DNA from: Chiua virens
Lineage: Eukaryota; Basidiomycota; Agaricomycetes; Boletales; Boletaceae
NCBI GenBank assembly: GCA_019787685.1
Contig: JAHNUO010000016.1
Coordinates: 186,001-250,000 of the forward strand
DNA: 64,000 nucleotides
Direction: 5' to 3'
Part shown: piece after piece, positions 25,801 to 36,313 of the stretch
How positions within the stretch are numbered: position 1 is the stretch's first letter
Layout: each line of letters begins with the position of its first letter
Position numbers and translations under genes: made by a program
The notes under the pieces: model-generated
Told to the model about the DNA's origin: nothing
The model's database searches: none
Seen by the model: only the letters and a program-made list of their open reading frames with translations

Positions 25801-26094
25801 TATGCGGGCCAGTATGAGACCGCGCGCAAGCTGTTGGGGGAGGTGGCGATGGATTGCAATGCGCAGGGTGATCTGTACACCAAGACGTTGTGCATGCTGG
25901 CGCTGGGAGAGGCGGAGATTTTGTTGGATCGCCATTCGGATTCGGACGGGCATTTCGCCCAGACTGTGGCGTTGTGCGGGGAATCTGGGGCACCGCCGGC
26001 GTTGTTTGGCGTGTGCACGCCTATGCTGAAACTTGACGATATCAAGTTTTCGGGGTGGAAGCAGTACTTGGAGGCGCATACTGGTACAGGGTAA
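22881..26094 (+). CDS. NLR-type STAND NTPase with TPR-like C-terminus
   Basis: Intracellular receptor-like P-loop ATPase. The N-terminal part is intron-rich and uncertain: a leader from ATG 22881, then a helical segment (TIRVIKEIANLVPIDVASTI, about 23095-23155) that resembles the N-terminal helical adaptor found on many agaricomycete NLRs, then KKALKFGAVPRLFG. Exons 23645-23718 and 23769-26094 are firm. The big exon has FFGRE before the NTPase, Walker A GPGGIGKSTLA, Walker B VLLVLDNAE, the sensor VMLTSR, winged-helix-like sequence, and about 350 residues of TPR-like helices (CALAEVAYLQRDYNTAMDRL, ASVQGDHERARTLLQRGL, ARGRNELYAGQYETARKLL). It ends at 26092-26094. Fungal NLRs act in non-self recognition and cell death; that role here is inference. 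A WD40 gene follows 1.5 kb downstream on the same strand. Confidence 0.8.
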
Positions 26095-27080
26095 TTTCGA
26101 TGTCTAGGACGCGGACTATATGTAGCTGGGTACGTGTACGTGATACTATCAGTTTTATTTGATGCAAAGAAATAGGGAGGGCCACCGGGCTCGAGCGTAG
26201 TGGGTTTTGAAACCGATCAGCTGAGGTTATGAAGTGGGTACATTTCCACTTCAAGTTTCTACTGTGCTTGCTTGTCTGGTTGTGATGGTCATCTGTGAGC
26301 TCATGGAGAAGAGCCTCACCCAGCGAGCTGAACATTTGGGTCAAGTTTACGCCCATCTTTGCCTTACACGACAGTCTGAATGCTCCACCAGCGAATTCGA
26401 ATTCATCACATTTCTGTCTCGTTTCTGGCTTGCAGTATCGTATATGTACCGAGTCGTACGACCAAGGGAAACGAAGACAATGACCCGAGACGCTACGGAT
26501 CCACGATACCTCCAGAACTCGAAGAATGCAGTCTATTGAGGAAAATACTGCATGTCGGAGTGAACGTCAGGACTCATCAAAATATCACCGTCCTCAGCTC
26601 GTCCCATACGTCTTAAGAACAGATCTCGAGAGGGTACCAACGACGGTGTGTGGTGACGTGCTCAGAGCCTACGCTGGTTCTGTTGCTAATCAATATTTTG
26701 CCTTCGAACCATCCGCAGAGCTGTTGGGATCGTAGTGAAGCGCTCGATCTCCTATTCAAAGGCCGGCAAGTCAGGGAGTCCACATGAGTTGACTCCTGGA
26801 TGCCCGATCGCGCTCGTGTTTCCACGAAGTACCTCAGGAGTGTATGCTAGAAGTGTATTATGTTAGGTAAGTAGCAATCAACAGGAAGGGTCTGGAAAAA
26901 TGGAAAATGTTGACCGGCCAAGCCACCGTGGTGATGGGATGTACTAGTACAAAGATCGGGGTACTCGGGTAGGGCCGCCGGGTTTGAGCATAGTGGCGAC
27001 TCAGGTGTGGCCAGTGCACTCGTTCTCGCGTTGAAACAATTTTTGATGAAGGCCCAATGATGGGCAGGCGTTGCGCAACA
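26095..27080. other. Insert-like spacer between NLR and WD40 gene
   Basis: About 1 kb with no gene. It is absent from the duplicated copy at 7.0-9.5 kb, where the NLR end joins directly to sequence matching 27085. So it was either inserted here or deleted there. I see no terminal repeats. Confidence 0.45.
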
Positions 27081-27636
27081 GACAAATGCGACGGCACCAG
27101 CGAATCAATCAGTGCGAGACAGGTGAATTAGTCCACTTCCTGTGTGTCCAATTCCGTTCGTGTTTCCATGAGAAAGTGAGTTGGAGCCTTAACTTGAAAT
27201 CACAGGAAAGGTCGCACGTTTTCCGGCTAGGGAAAGGTCGTCAACCTCCCAAAGGGGAGTATCGGGATCGGCGTTCTCACAGGGACACAAGGTAGTGTTC
27301 AGGAAACGACAAGCGTGCGAGCGTGCGGCAAATGCGCGGCGAGGAGCAGGACCAAAACCTTAGAGTGATGTGTGCACCGACGTACATTCATCGCCACCTC
27401 AGCAACAAATCTTGCTTGTAGCGACGGCGTATCTGACATTGATCCCAACATGCAAGCATAGATGGGAAGGATGGCCGTGAAACAAAGTCCTTGGAAGGAG
27501 CGCTCTTTGTGAGACCCAAGTAAGAATAAGCGCGTGGATATATATAAAAAAAGACAAATTAGAACGTGTGTAGTGTTCACCGGCGTCAACCTAAACACCT
27601 CTTCTTCCTGATACTTTTGAACCACAACTGCAGAAG

Positions 27637-29651
27637 ATGTCACATCCCCAAACCGGTGGGTAGTAGTATGGAGGAGGGATTGGACTATGCTGACAACTCG
27701 ACAAGACGGCGAAATCCTCTTTGACACGGGCATTGATACCGCGGTTTCGGCGGTCGCTTTCTCGCTCGACGGGAAGTATCTCTTGAGTGGAAGTGAAGAT
27801 GGGATTCGACGGTTTCGACTGGCTGACAAGGTGGAAACTGCAAAGCAGACAGGAATGTACATGAACGTCATATCCATATCGAAGGATGGCCGATGGATAG
27901 TCTGTGGCGCAATGGAGGGAGCGAGTGTCTGGGATGCAGAGTTGCAGACAAAGATCTGCGAGGTCCAAAGTGGAGAACGGGTGTGGGCAGTGGACGTATC
28001 CCCCGACTCGACTCGATTTGCGACAGGCACCTACTGGGAGATGAGTGTGTGGGACATTTTGACGGGCGAGCGACTCCTTGGGCCAGTCGAGTTCGAGGAG
28101 TCGGCCATTGGGGTCCGATTCTCTCCCGATGGGGAGCGAATCGCCGTTTCTGAATTGGATGGCCCGATCATCATCGTGGACAGTCAGAGTGGCGAACAAC
28201 TGGTCACCACCGAGACAGATACAGATACAGATACAGACACAGACACAGATACATTGACAGATACAGTCAATGCGGTTCCAGTCATTCCGCTTGCCTGGAC
28301 AAATGACTGGCAACTACTCGCTGCTTGCAACGACAGCAAAGTCAAGTCATTCGACGCGTCGACAGGATCACAGCTCGCTGAATCGCAGGTCATAGACGGA
28401 CACCGTTTCTGGTCCGTTGCCATAGCTGCCAACGAACGATTCATTGCCACCTCTGCAGACTACTCACTTATATTCTTGGATACATCCTCGCTCACCCAAC
28501 TTGTTGGTCCCGTCATCAAGGAGGACGATAGAATATACTCGATCGCCCTCACTTCGGATGGCACCCACCTCGCCACTGGACGATATGACGGTAAAATTCT
28601 TGTTCGTGACCTCGCCGCCGTCGTTCCGGACATCTTTGGTGTTGTAAGCATTTCTGCATCCGTCGTACTCTCTGGTTAACGACTCACCTTCCGTCAGGCA
28701 TCCACTCTCGATGAAACCGGGCAGCATACACCCTTGGATAGCGACGAAAACAAGTCTCACGACTCGGACGTGGTGAGATTTTGTTGTTCCGGTCGCTGTG
28801 GTTGATCTAACAGCTTCATATCAGGTATCTGGTCACCACGACTCTGGACCCGACAACCGAGACGACGACATCGATCTCCTGGAGGTACCAGCACTTCCAT
28901 CTTTGTCCAAGCTAACTCTGACCACGCTGCAGGTTGAGGTACCATCCAGCGCACCTGCCCCTGTATTCGACTACGACGAGGTTTGTGGCTACTTCGCTGA
29001 CCTTTCGCTGTCGAGTTAATGTCACCAAGCCACCATCTCCTACATCGTCTGTTCATCCTCGGGTGGACGATGCGCCTATGCTACCAGTCGAGGTCCCCTG
29101 CGCCATATCCCCATCACCTCGTTCGCCACAGAAGCCTTCCTCCCTAGAACTGCGCTCAGAGGAACATCCCGAGACTGCCAGCCCATCCAAGGTCCGTCCA
29201 AGCATCAGAGGATGGTTCAAGAAATGGGCGGGACGGCGTTCGGACGATCGCTCCGGTGAACCTTCAAGTTCCACTGGCACAATGGCCGCTCTGCGGCATC
29301 TGGTATGCGAGATCCTTTTTGAAGCACATCCTGCTGCATCTCATAAATTTCTTAGCAAGTGCACGTCTTACCCAGCGCAGATTACTCTGAAGGCATTCGG
29401 CAACATGCACCCTTGGAACCGCCACCGCCCAATCCTCCTGCTACTGCCAAGTATCTAACGCGTCAATATGGATCAGTCTATGTACGTACTTTCTCTTTCA
29501 ATGGGTGGATCACATCGTAAACGAATCCTAATCGCCACAGCCATCTAACGATCCACCTCCGCCTTCGCGTAGTGGGACAGCAGTGGTTCTCGAGACGGTA
29601 GGCACACTTTCCTCTGGCTTACCTCGAAAGATTGACGTCGGATTAGAATGA
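27637..29651 (+). CDS. WD40 repeat protein, family copy B (intact)
   Basis: Predicted scaffold or sensor protein of 549 residues, eight exons: 27637-27655, 27706-28643, 28698-28772, 28825-28884, 28933-28980, 29030-29302, 29356-29481, 29541-29651. The first intron is phase 1 and all others phase 0. The exons sum to 1650 bases with no stop until TGA 29649-29651. Exon 2 carries a beta-propeller of about seven degenerate WD blades (VSAVAFSLDGKYLLSGS, VWAVDVSPDSTRFATGT, IYSIALTSDGTHLATG). A TD-dipeptide run inside it comes from a simple repeat (28211-28265). The tail is disordered-looking: a DDDIDLLE exon, a FDYDE exon, a serine/proline-rich exon with SIRGWFKKWAGRR, and a proline-rich end. No catalytic motif is seen. 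The ATG at 27687 lies inside the first intron, so the start is better placed at 27637, as in the paralogues. Confidence 0.8.
28211..28265 (+). repeat. ACAGAT simple repeat inside WD40 coding exon
   Basis: Six-base units ACAGAT and ACAGAC repeat in frame and encode alternating Thr-Asp. Copy A has only GAGACAGAGACAGTC at the same place (about 8280-8294). Six-base units keep the frame, so length can vary without breaking the protein. Confidence 0.9.
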
Positions 29652-30132
29652 GAAACGTCAATACAGAATGACAGTTTCGCTGCCTACATGGCTCGTTTGC
29701 TTCCGGCCGTGTATCGTAGATGAAGCAGATTGATTCGATCGCTTCATGGTGGTCTTACGACGAGTTCGGTCTGGGTGTGCCAGTGGAGACATTGCCTTTC
29801 GACATCGGGTCATATCAGCTTGCCAGGGTAGAGTCACGACTGCATGTACCCGTATGCCAATACATTTTTCTCGGTTTGTTCGCACTAGCTCCGACCTAGA
29901 GTTTATGCCTACGAGTCATGGGTCGCGTCAATGGTCGACGTAGAAGCTCAAATGCGTCATCCTTTCTATGCTTGTCGTTCATCTTCTGATGCGCGTTTTA
30001 GTTATCATTTTGTACGAGTCGAGACGTACAGATCCGCGGTAACATGTGTTCATCAGTTGCATAATTCGCGCTTTCATGTTCATGCGCGGAAAATGACATC
30101 GATTTCAAGTGTCACAGCATCTACCATCGTGG
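29652..30132. other. Short intergenic tail-to-tail region
   Basis: The first 150 bases are 3' flank shared with copies A and F of the WD40 family. The rest is unremarkable. The plus-strand WD40 gene and minus-strand PEX3 converge here. Confidence 0.5.
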
Positions 30133-32452
30133 TCATGAAATAGCAGGGAATCGATCCTCATAGTCTGACATGATAATAGCCTCCAACGCATTGACCTCCC
30201 TCACAGCCATGATATTCTAAGGTATTTCAACGCTAGTCAGCACGGTAAGAGATATCGATTGACACGACTTACGTCAACCAACTCGTTCGGCGTCGCGTTG
30301 AGCGCGAGTTGACACCATCTCGATAGGCCAGGGAGTAACCCAGCGAGGCGAACCTTGACCTCATCCTTTTTCTCCAATTTCGGACCGAGTGCGCCCGACA
30401 CTGATTGGGCTGGCGCCTCGTCTGGGTTGATCACATTCACTGCGCTGGCACTGTCGGCAAAGACGCGCGTACGAAGGCCATCCATCAGTACCTCCGTGGC
30501 CCGATCGAGCGCGCAGCCGAGTGCGTGGGCAAAATCTGGTCCGGACAAATACCGACGCGTCTGAACAAGCAGTGTGCTAAACTGAGGATCAATGTCCAGC
30601 GTCCCACGAGAGGTTGCGAGTAAACCCGACTTGCCCGCAGAGGGCGCGGATTGGAAGCGGAGCGCGGGAGAGATGGATGGGGATTGTGAGGCACGAGAGC
30701 TTAGGTCCGACTCGTGGGCATGAGAAGATGGGGGTGTTGGGAAGACACCAAGGCGTGGCGCTGGGCTCTTGATCGGAATCGCGGTTGCGCGCGTCAGGCC
30801 GTCACGGATGCCTTCCAGAGGTATAGATTGTTCACTGTCACCGCCTGACCAGGAGGAGGAATTGGGGTTAGAAGGACTTTTCGTCTTCGAATGGTCGATG
30901 CTACCGTGCGTGTTCTCGCGTGGTATCGAAAGAGCACCACCTTGAGCAAGGACATGGGCTGTCGTCTCTGGCGTCGGCGGGATTATAGAGGATAAAAATC
31001 TTGGACAAGAATAAATCAACCGTTCCGAATTAGGTGCGGACACACTTACCTTGCGCCAAGTTTACTCCCCGTATCATCCATTTCGACGCGCCGTCGGACA
31101 TCCATGAAAAGCGTAAATAGCTCGGAAGCAGAAAGTTTAGTTTTGAGCGAGACACTAAACACAGTAAAAAATGTCAGCATGAAAGACGAGGAGCTCGAAG
31201 AGAATACAGCAGTGTAACGCCGACAGAAACACGAAGCAGGACCATGTAGTCCCATCTCACGATAACATACCCGATACCTGACGCGGTAAATAAAATAATC
31301 ATGCACTCACTCATCGAAGACACTCTCAACGCTACCCCTCACCCTCGCAGCGACATCTTTCCAACCCACGTGTAACACCCACCAAGAAAGCGTGAGGAAA
31401 CGTAGCTCCGTTGCTTCAGAAATCGCGTCCCGGTTTTCGTCCGCTTCATCACCATCCTCGATGTCGCCAAGAATCCATGCCGGCCAGATTGATTCTACGT
31501 CCACGATCCTGGCCACAGCTTCCCTAGCGAGGATCCCAGTAAGAGAGAAATGGGGTATGTTGTCGCGTTCGCGCTCCTGCACGGTCGGAGGCTTTGACAG
31601 AGTCGATATAACGGCTGCGTCCAAGGAGATTGAGTTGAACCCCTGTGAGAAGGGAAACGAGGGTGATCGTATACAACGTGGTCAGCGTGCGGGTGAGTGC
31701 TTGAGCGGAGTTAGCTGGAAGCGTATAACCAGCAAAGAAAATCGCACCAAGTATTTTAACTTCATTCCATAACTGAGCCTTCGTTCGTGAGTTTGTGAAC
31801 GTCCCTGAATCTTCCACATTTCGCCCAGTATGACTGAGAGAGGAAGATGCCGAGGTGATGGAATCTGACAAGAGTACAGGGGGGTCGGATCGAGTGAGAG
31901 GGCTATCAGAGGATGACATTTGCGCGACCCAGCTACCGGACACTGCAGAGGCGCGATCGTTATCGGTGCCAGACCCAGAATACGAGGAAAAAGAAACAGA
32001 GCCGGCATCCGAGTGCACGTCGGAGACCGAGCTCACGTCGGACACGGATTGTGAGCGCAGTTGATTTTGTAAGGGAAGAAGTGTACGAGAACGAGAGGCG
32101 CGGGAAATGGACTGGAGCTCGTTCGTGAGAGCTTCAACGTCCATATCTTCGAGAATTTGGGAAGCCAGGGTGGGTATAAGGGCCATTATAGTGAAGCAGA
32201 CATCATCGTGGGTTGATTGGAAGCGGCGTCGAAGACTGTCGGTCGCGGAACAAACATGAGGTGGTGAGTATGCTTGAAAGCGAACAAGACACACTTGTCT
32301 CTAGCGAGCTTTTCTCTAACCATCTTGTCCTTCGTTTCCTCCAATCTCTCGTTGACGTAGGCGGTCAGGATGTAGGAACCACATAAAAACGTGGCGGACT
32401 GGATGAATGCACTGCGCCGTTTGTGTACATATCGTTGTATCGTGTCGAACAT
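30133..32452 (-). CDS. PEX3: Peroxisomal biogenesis factor 3 (peroxin-3)
   Basis: Integral peroxisomal membrane protein that docks PEX19 and inserts membrane proteins. The start at 32452 gives MFDTIQRYVHKRRSAFIQSA and an N-terminal membrane helix. Exon 1 (32452-32295) splices to 32235 to read N-LRRRFQSTHDDVCFTIMALIP, then the family motif EDMDVEALTNELQS. Then come LTTLYTITLVSLLTGVQLNLLGR, LRFLTLSWWVLHVGWKDVAARV, VSLKTKLSASELFTLFMDVRRRVE (exon from 31154), RFLSSIIPPTPETTAHVLAQGG (exon 30999-30273) and LPGLSRWCQLALNATPNELVD. The last exon 30216-30133 reads NIMAVREVNALEAIIMSDYED to the stop. A serine-rich insert of about 90 residues lies after the NELQS region. Near 31600 the frame changes between LLGRSRYIDS and QERERDNIPHF with no acceptable intron (only 22 bases), a possible indel. 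Confidence 0.88.
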
Positions 32453-33837
32453 GAGGGTAAGTATGAGAGCAGTTGACGTTTTGCTTGCTGGTCGTGCACA
32501 CTTTGTGTTTACATAAAGTCATCACGTAATCACGCCGCTCTTCCTCCTAACTCAGACTTGTCGAATCGAAACATTTGGTACTGCGGTGGGATGGACTTGG
32601 TCGAAGTAATTGGCGCAATCTCAACCTTTTTTTCGGTGAGTAAATTGCTTAGTTGAAGCAAAACTTGCGTACCATAGGTAATTCTTGCGCACCACTGGCC
32701 GTCCATCCCTCACGGCCCTCTGGGTCAACCGTGATGGTGGCGCAGAAGAGGCTCAGAGCGTGTATTACTTACAGCCAAGCATCCGTGTACTTGACAAAGA
32801 AGAGGTGCCAGATTAATGACGCGGCCCTCCTGCACGCAGGGACCGGCACCGAATCGGTAAGGACCACCCTCGACAAATCGTTTCACTACCCACTACAATA
32901 CATGTAACACGCGCAGCTTTGATCAACGGGGAACATACCTCGCTAACATCACTTCCGACGAGAAGAAGTTGGCCAGCTTCCTCGTCGTCGAGTTGCCAGA
33001 CGGCGACGTGCGGCAAATCGTTCGACAGCGACACGAGGTACCGGGTTACAAGTTGGGATTCATGATGTGTGAGAGGTTGGGTGACGAGCCTGCCCGCTGT
33101 CGTGGAGGACTTTATATCATCCATGCCACATTCAATCCAGCAGGTGCGTTCCCAAGTAGGATTGATGGACCACAGATCTAGACGTGTAGGAGCAAGCACC
33201 CCTGCTTACTGGGCTCCACTGAATGCTGATTCCACAGTCCAGAAAATTAAGTGAGGAAGTTCGGTTCTTGGTACTGGAACAAACTTCGTTGGTGCACTCT
33301 ATCCCTCGAGTGACATCTACTCGAATGGAACGCCTCAAGAGGGCGCCAGTTAATCTGCTGGCACCGGTATGTATACTCTACACCTGTGGTATTCAATCTT
33401 TTCAGAGTTTCCGACAATGGTGCGATTCTGACGACCATCAGTGGTACATTTAGTATTTGCAGCTATCAGGTAAGAGTGTGTTGATTCGGTGGGGCATCTT
33501 TATTACCTCGCCATCCGCGGGGTGTTCAATAAGCGACAAAGACAGACTTGTAAGCAACATCCGATTCAACTTCGGCATGTTTATGGTGAGTCACGGTCTC
33601 AATCCCGGACTGACCGCCACAGAAATGAGCGTCACGCTCACGATTTGAACTGCATCCTATTTAGACAGACGGTTCAACTCATTTTATTCGGTAATGGCAA
33701 TCTGTTTCGCGTCGTTTCATGTTGTAACGTTGTCGATTATCCATTCTTTTTCAGCTCCGGTGAGCTTAAACTATAAATACGACCGTCTCCCTCCATCATG
33801 CTCTGAGCCTCTGAGCTCCTCTAACCTTGCAACTATT
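32453..33837. other. Intergenic with one unexplained open stretch
   Basis: On the plus strand about 32905-33181 reads without stops and looks protein-like (GTYLANITSDEKKLASFLVV, ELPDGDVRQIVRQRH), but I recognise no family and see no clear start or partner exons. It may be a gene remnant. The rest is featureless. Bases 33600-33680 belong to the duplication shared with 35.5 kb. Confidence 0.3.
33772..33779 (+). promoter_or_regulatory. TATA box of secreted-protein copy 1
   Basis: TATAAATA lies 66 bases before the ATG at 33838. The duplicate gene has the same element at nearly the same spacing. Confidence 0.55.
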
Positions 33838-34500
33838 ATGATCCTCAAGTACTTCATTTTCTTATTACACTTCGGCGTGGCCACCGTACCAATTTGCCAG
33901 GCTCAACCGCAAGCTTCATTTGTATGGCCTATCAAACTGGCACTAGTCAGCGGCCTGTTCTAGTCAGAGGGAATGTGATATGGTACCGAATGGTATGTCG
34001 GCGCGTTTTTATGATCCACCCTTCAGATCGCCTCCTTTACAGGTACTCCTACAGGCAGGTCTGGGTGATTCGTATGGTAAATTGTACCTTCGTCGGCCTG
34101 ATGATCCAGCTTTCGTGCGTACGTCTCTCCTACCAGGACATTCTGTAGTACCGCTATTGAGCAACTTGTTCGTGCAATCGATTCCCTACCCGGTGTCCAC
34201 GCGAGAGAAGGATAACAGTTTCTCTGTGAGTTTACTTGTCCCACTCTAGTGCCGTTACCTTGCCTAATTTTCTTCACAAGTGCAGATGGTTGGTGCGAGG
34301 CGCATAGTGGAAGTGGTCTCCGGTACGTTTGCCTTGACGTCACGAAAATTTTGATCCATAGAGACCACATACACTTGCGGCTTCCCAACACGGTCAGTAG
34401 CCCGAGACACAATGACTCATTGAATACAGCTTGGGTGAGTGGTACTTCGCAGGCAGCAACTTGAACCAAGTTGTTTACCACATAGATTTAGTTACAAATT
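33838..34500 (+). pseudogene. Small secreted protein, broken copy
   Basis: Opens with a clear signal peptide, MILKYFIFLLHFGVATVPIC, then QAQPQASFVWP, and hits TAG at 33961-33963 after 41 codons. The matching position in the copy at 35744 continues. Downstream the next exon is still recognisable (LLQAGLGDSYGKLYLRRPDD, about 34072-34130, preceded by an AG acceptor), as is later exon sequence near 34290-34340. A point or indel change therefore cut a once-longer gene. The 5' flank from about 33600 is also shared with the other copy. Confidence 0.65.
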
Positions 34501-35500
34501 TCTAATAATACATTGACAGTGCGCAGTTGATCGCAAATAAAAGAGACGAAAGCATGTTGAAGTGCGAAATGCGGAAAGAAGAGGGCAACATAGCAGGATT
34601 GGATTTGAAAGCGACTCGGACCGTCAATCGAGAACTTATTACTGACTTACTTGAGTAAGTAATATACTGTAAGGGAAAAGTGACGACTCAGATGTGCGTG
34701 ACTCGACCGCGGCTTCGTCGTCTTCTCAAAGTATCATGATGTTCCCTATCGTCCGCCGATCTGCTGGCGAGTGCTTGATCGTGCCGTCTCGAGCTCTCAC
34801 CTCCGTTTTTTTTTTTCAGAAGTGGCCGCCATCATTACTTCCCCTTCCAAATGTGTCACATTGATGTTTCATTATCGTGTTATCATTGCTGCGGCCAGGT
34901 CGCGTCTCATATATATGATCTAATCTCTGTCAGTCGGATGATAATACAGGTTTCACTGGCAGTTTCACACCCTCTTCAGGTTCGCTGTGGTTGGCAGTAT
35001 GTACTATAGTAAATGGTCTAAGCACGCGTCGAGACTCGAAGCTACCTCCAGTTACCGGGTAACTCGATTGAGTTGTGTGAATTATATTAGATATGCAAAT
35101 CCCCCAAATGCCCCTGGAAAGGAGTAATAGCCACAAGCCTGAGAAATCGCGCTACTGCCTACTCCGCCCCCAAGTCTTTACTTGGCGCGCATACTTTATC
35201 CTTCGTGGGGTCAGATTCTGGTACTTTGAGTCTCTGAGAGGTGTCTGAAGGCCCTCCATCTGAGTCCGAGGATGCAGACGATCTCAACCCCCGCGTAACA
35301 TGCCTTTCACGTTCGAGCGTCACCTTAGACTCGTATTCGTGCTGCATCACACCGATATCACTTCCCTGCGGATCCAGTTGTACCTCGCCATCTGCAGGGT
35401 ATTCGATGGGCGACCTGAGACTCGGAGGTATGCCAGGTGGCAGACTTGCAAGCGCGACATTCGATTCATCTGTCAAGTAAGTTGGCATGCTTTCACTGGG
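34501..35500. other. Spacer between duplicated secreted-protein genes
   Basis: No gene supported. Short frames on both strands at 35159-35518 are mutually overlapping and show no family features. Confidence 0.4.
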
Positions 35501-35683
35501 TCACGCAATCCGGACTGACCGCCGCGGAAGCGGACGTCGCGCTCACGACTTGAACTGCATCCTATTTCGACCGATGGTTCAACTCATTTTTTTTCTATAG
35601 CGACCTGTTTCGCGTTGTTTCATGTTGACTGAAGCACGTTGAGTATCCATTCTTTCAACTCCGGTAAGCTTAGATCCTTGGAC

Positions 35684-35691
35684 TATAAATA
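35684..35691 (+). promoter_or_regulatory. TATA box of secreted-protein copy 2
   Basis: TATAAATA lies 60 bases before the ATG at 35744 and is conserved with the duplicate at 33772. Confidence 0.6.
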
Positions 35692-35743
35692 TGTCCGTCC
35701 GTCTCTCCATCATGCTCTGGGCGCCTCAAACCTTTCAACTGTT

Positions 35744-36313
35744 ATGATCCTGAAGTATTTCATTTTCTTGTTTGCACTCAGCTTGGCCACCGTGCCGATT
35801 TGCCAGGCTCAATCTCCATCAGCTTCATTTACGGCGCCTACTTCAGTAACCCTGTTCTTGACCGAGGGAATGCCATATGCTGCCAGTTGGTATGTCGACG
35901 CATACCTTTATGACTCACCTCCTCAGATTGCCTGCTTTACAGGTTGGTCCTGAATTCCGATTTGGCTACCGCGTACGGTAGATTGTACCTTGTTCGGCGT
36001 GGTTATCAGGGTTTCGTGCGTGAGTCTCTCATTTACCATGTCACTCAGTACTGGCATTGAGCAACTTTTTACGTAGCAATTTTGTTGGCTCAATATTTCA
36101 CAGTGGGACTTGGATCTGTTACGTTCAATATCCCCCCTGGTGTCCCATACGGAGACGGATTCCAGCTTCTCTGTAAGTCTACTCGTCCCATTCGAGTGTC
36201 GTTATCTTTCCTAACCTTCTTCACAAGTGCAAATAGTTGATAATGTCGCCCGGGTGCCAAAAGTGAGGGAAGTGGTCACCCATAGATTTGCCTTGATATT
36301 TGGGAATGTTTGA
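35744..36313 (+). CDS. Small secreted protein, KRE9/KNH1-like fold suspected
   Basis: Predicted extracellular or cell-wall protein of about 125 residues. Signal peptide MILKYFIFLFALSLATVPIC with cleavage near QAQ. The mature part ASFTAPTSVTLFLTEGMPYAASW joins after an intron (starting GTATGTCG, ending CTTTACAG) to LVLNSDLATAYGRLYLVRR, then after a longer intron to GLGSVTFNIPPGVPYGDGFQ. A last short exon ends at TGA 36311-36313. The order of a beta-strand with W, then Y-G-x-L-Y-L, then V-x-F-x-I-P-P-G-x-P resembles the KRE9/KNH1-like N-terminal immunoglobulin-type domain of fungal secreted proteins. The copy is short because it lacks a Ser/Thr-rich tail and GPI signal. The single-ORF reading ends after 69 residues, but splicing fits the family better. 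Confidence 0.6.

Noticed and set aside
25629..26079. Minus-strand ORFs of 100-138 codons
   Set aside because: Antisense shadows of the GC-rich NLR C-terminus.
28211..28265. CRISPR-like array
   Set aside because: Simple six-base repeat with no spacers; the organism is a fungus.
27687..28679. Single-exon 330-residue WD40 gene starting at 27687
   Set aside because: That ATG lies in the first intron and the 3' end reads into the second; the eight-exon model is open throughout and matches the paralogues.
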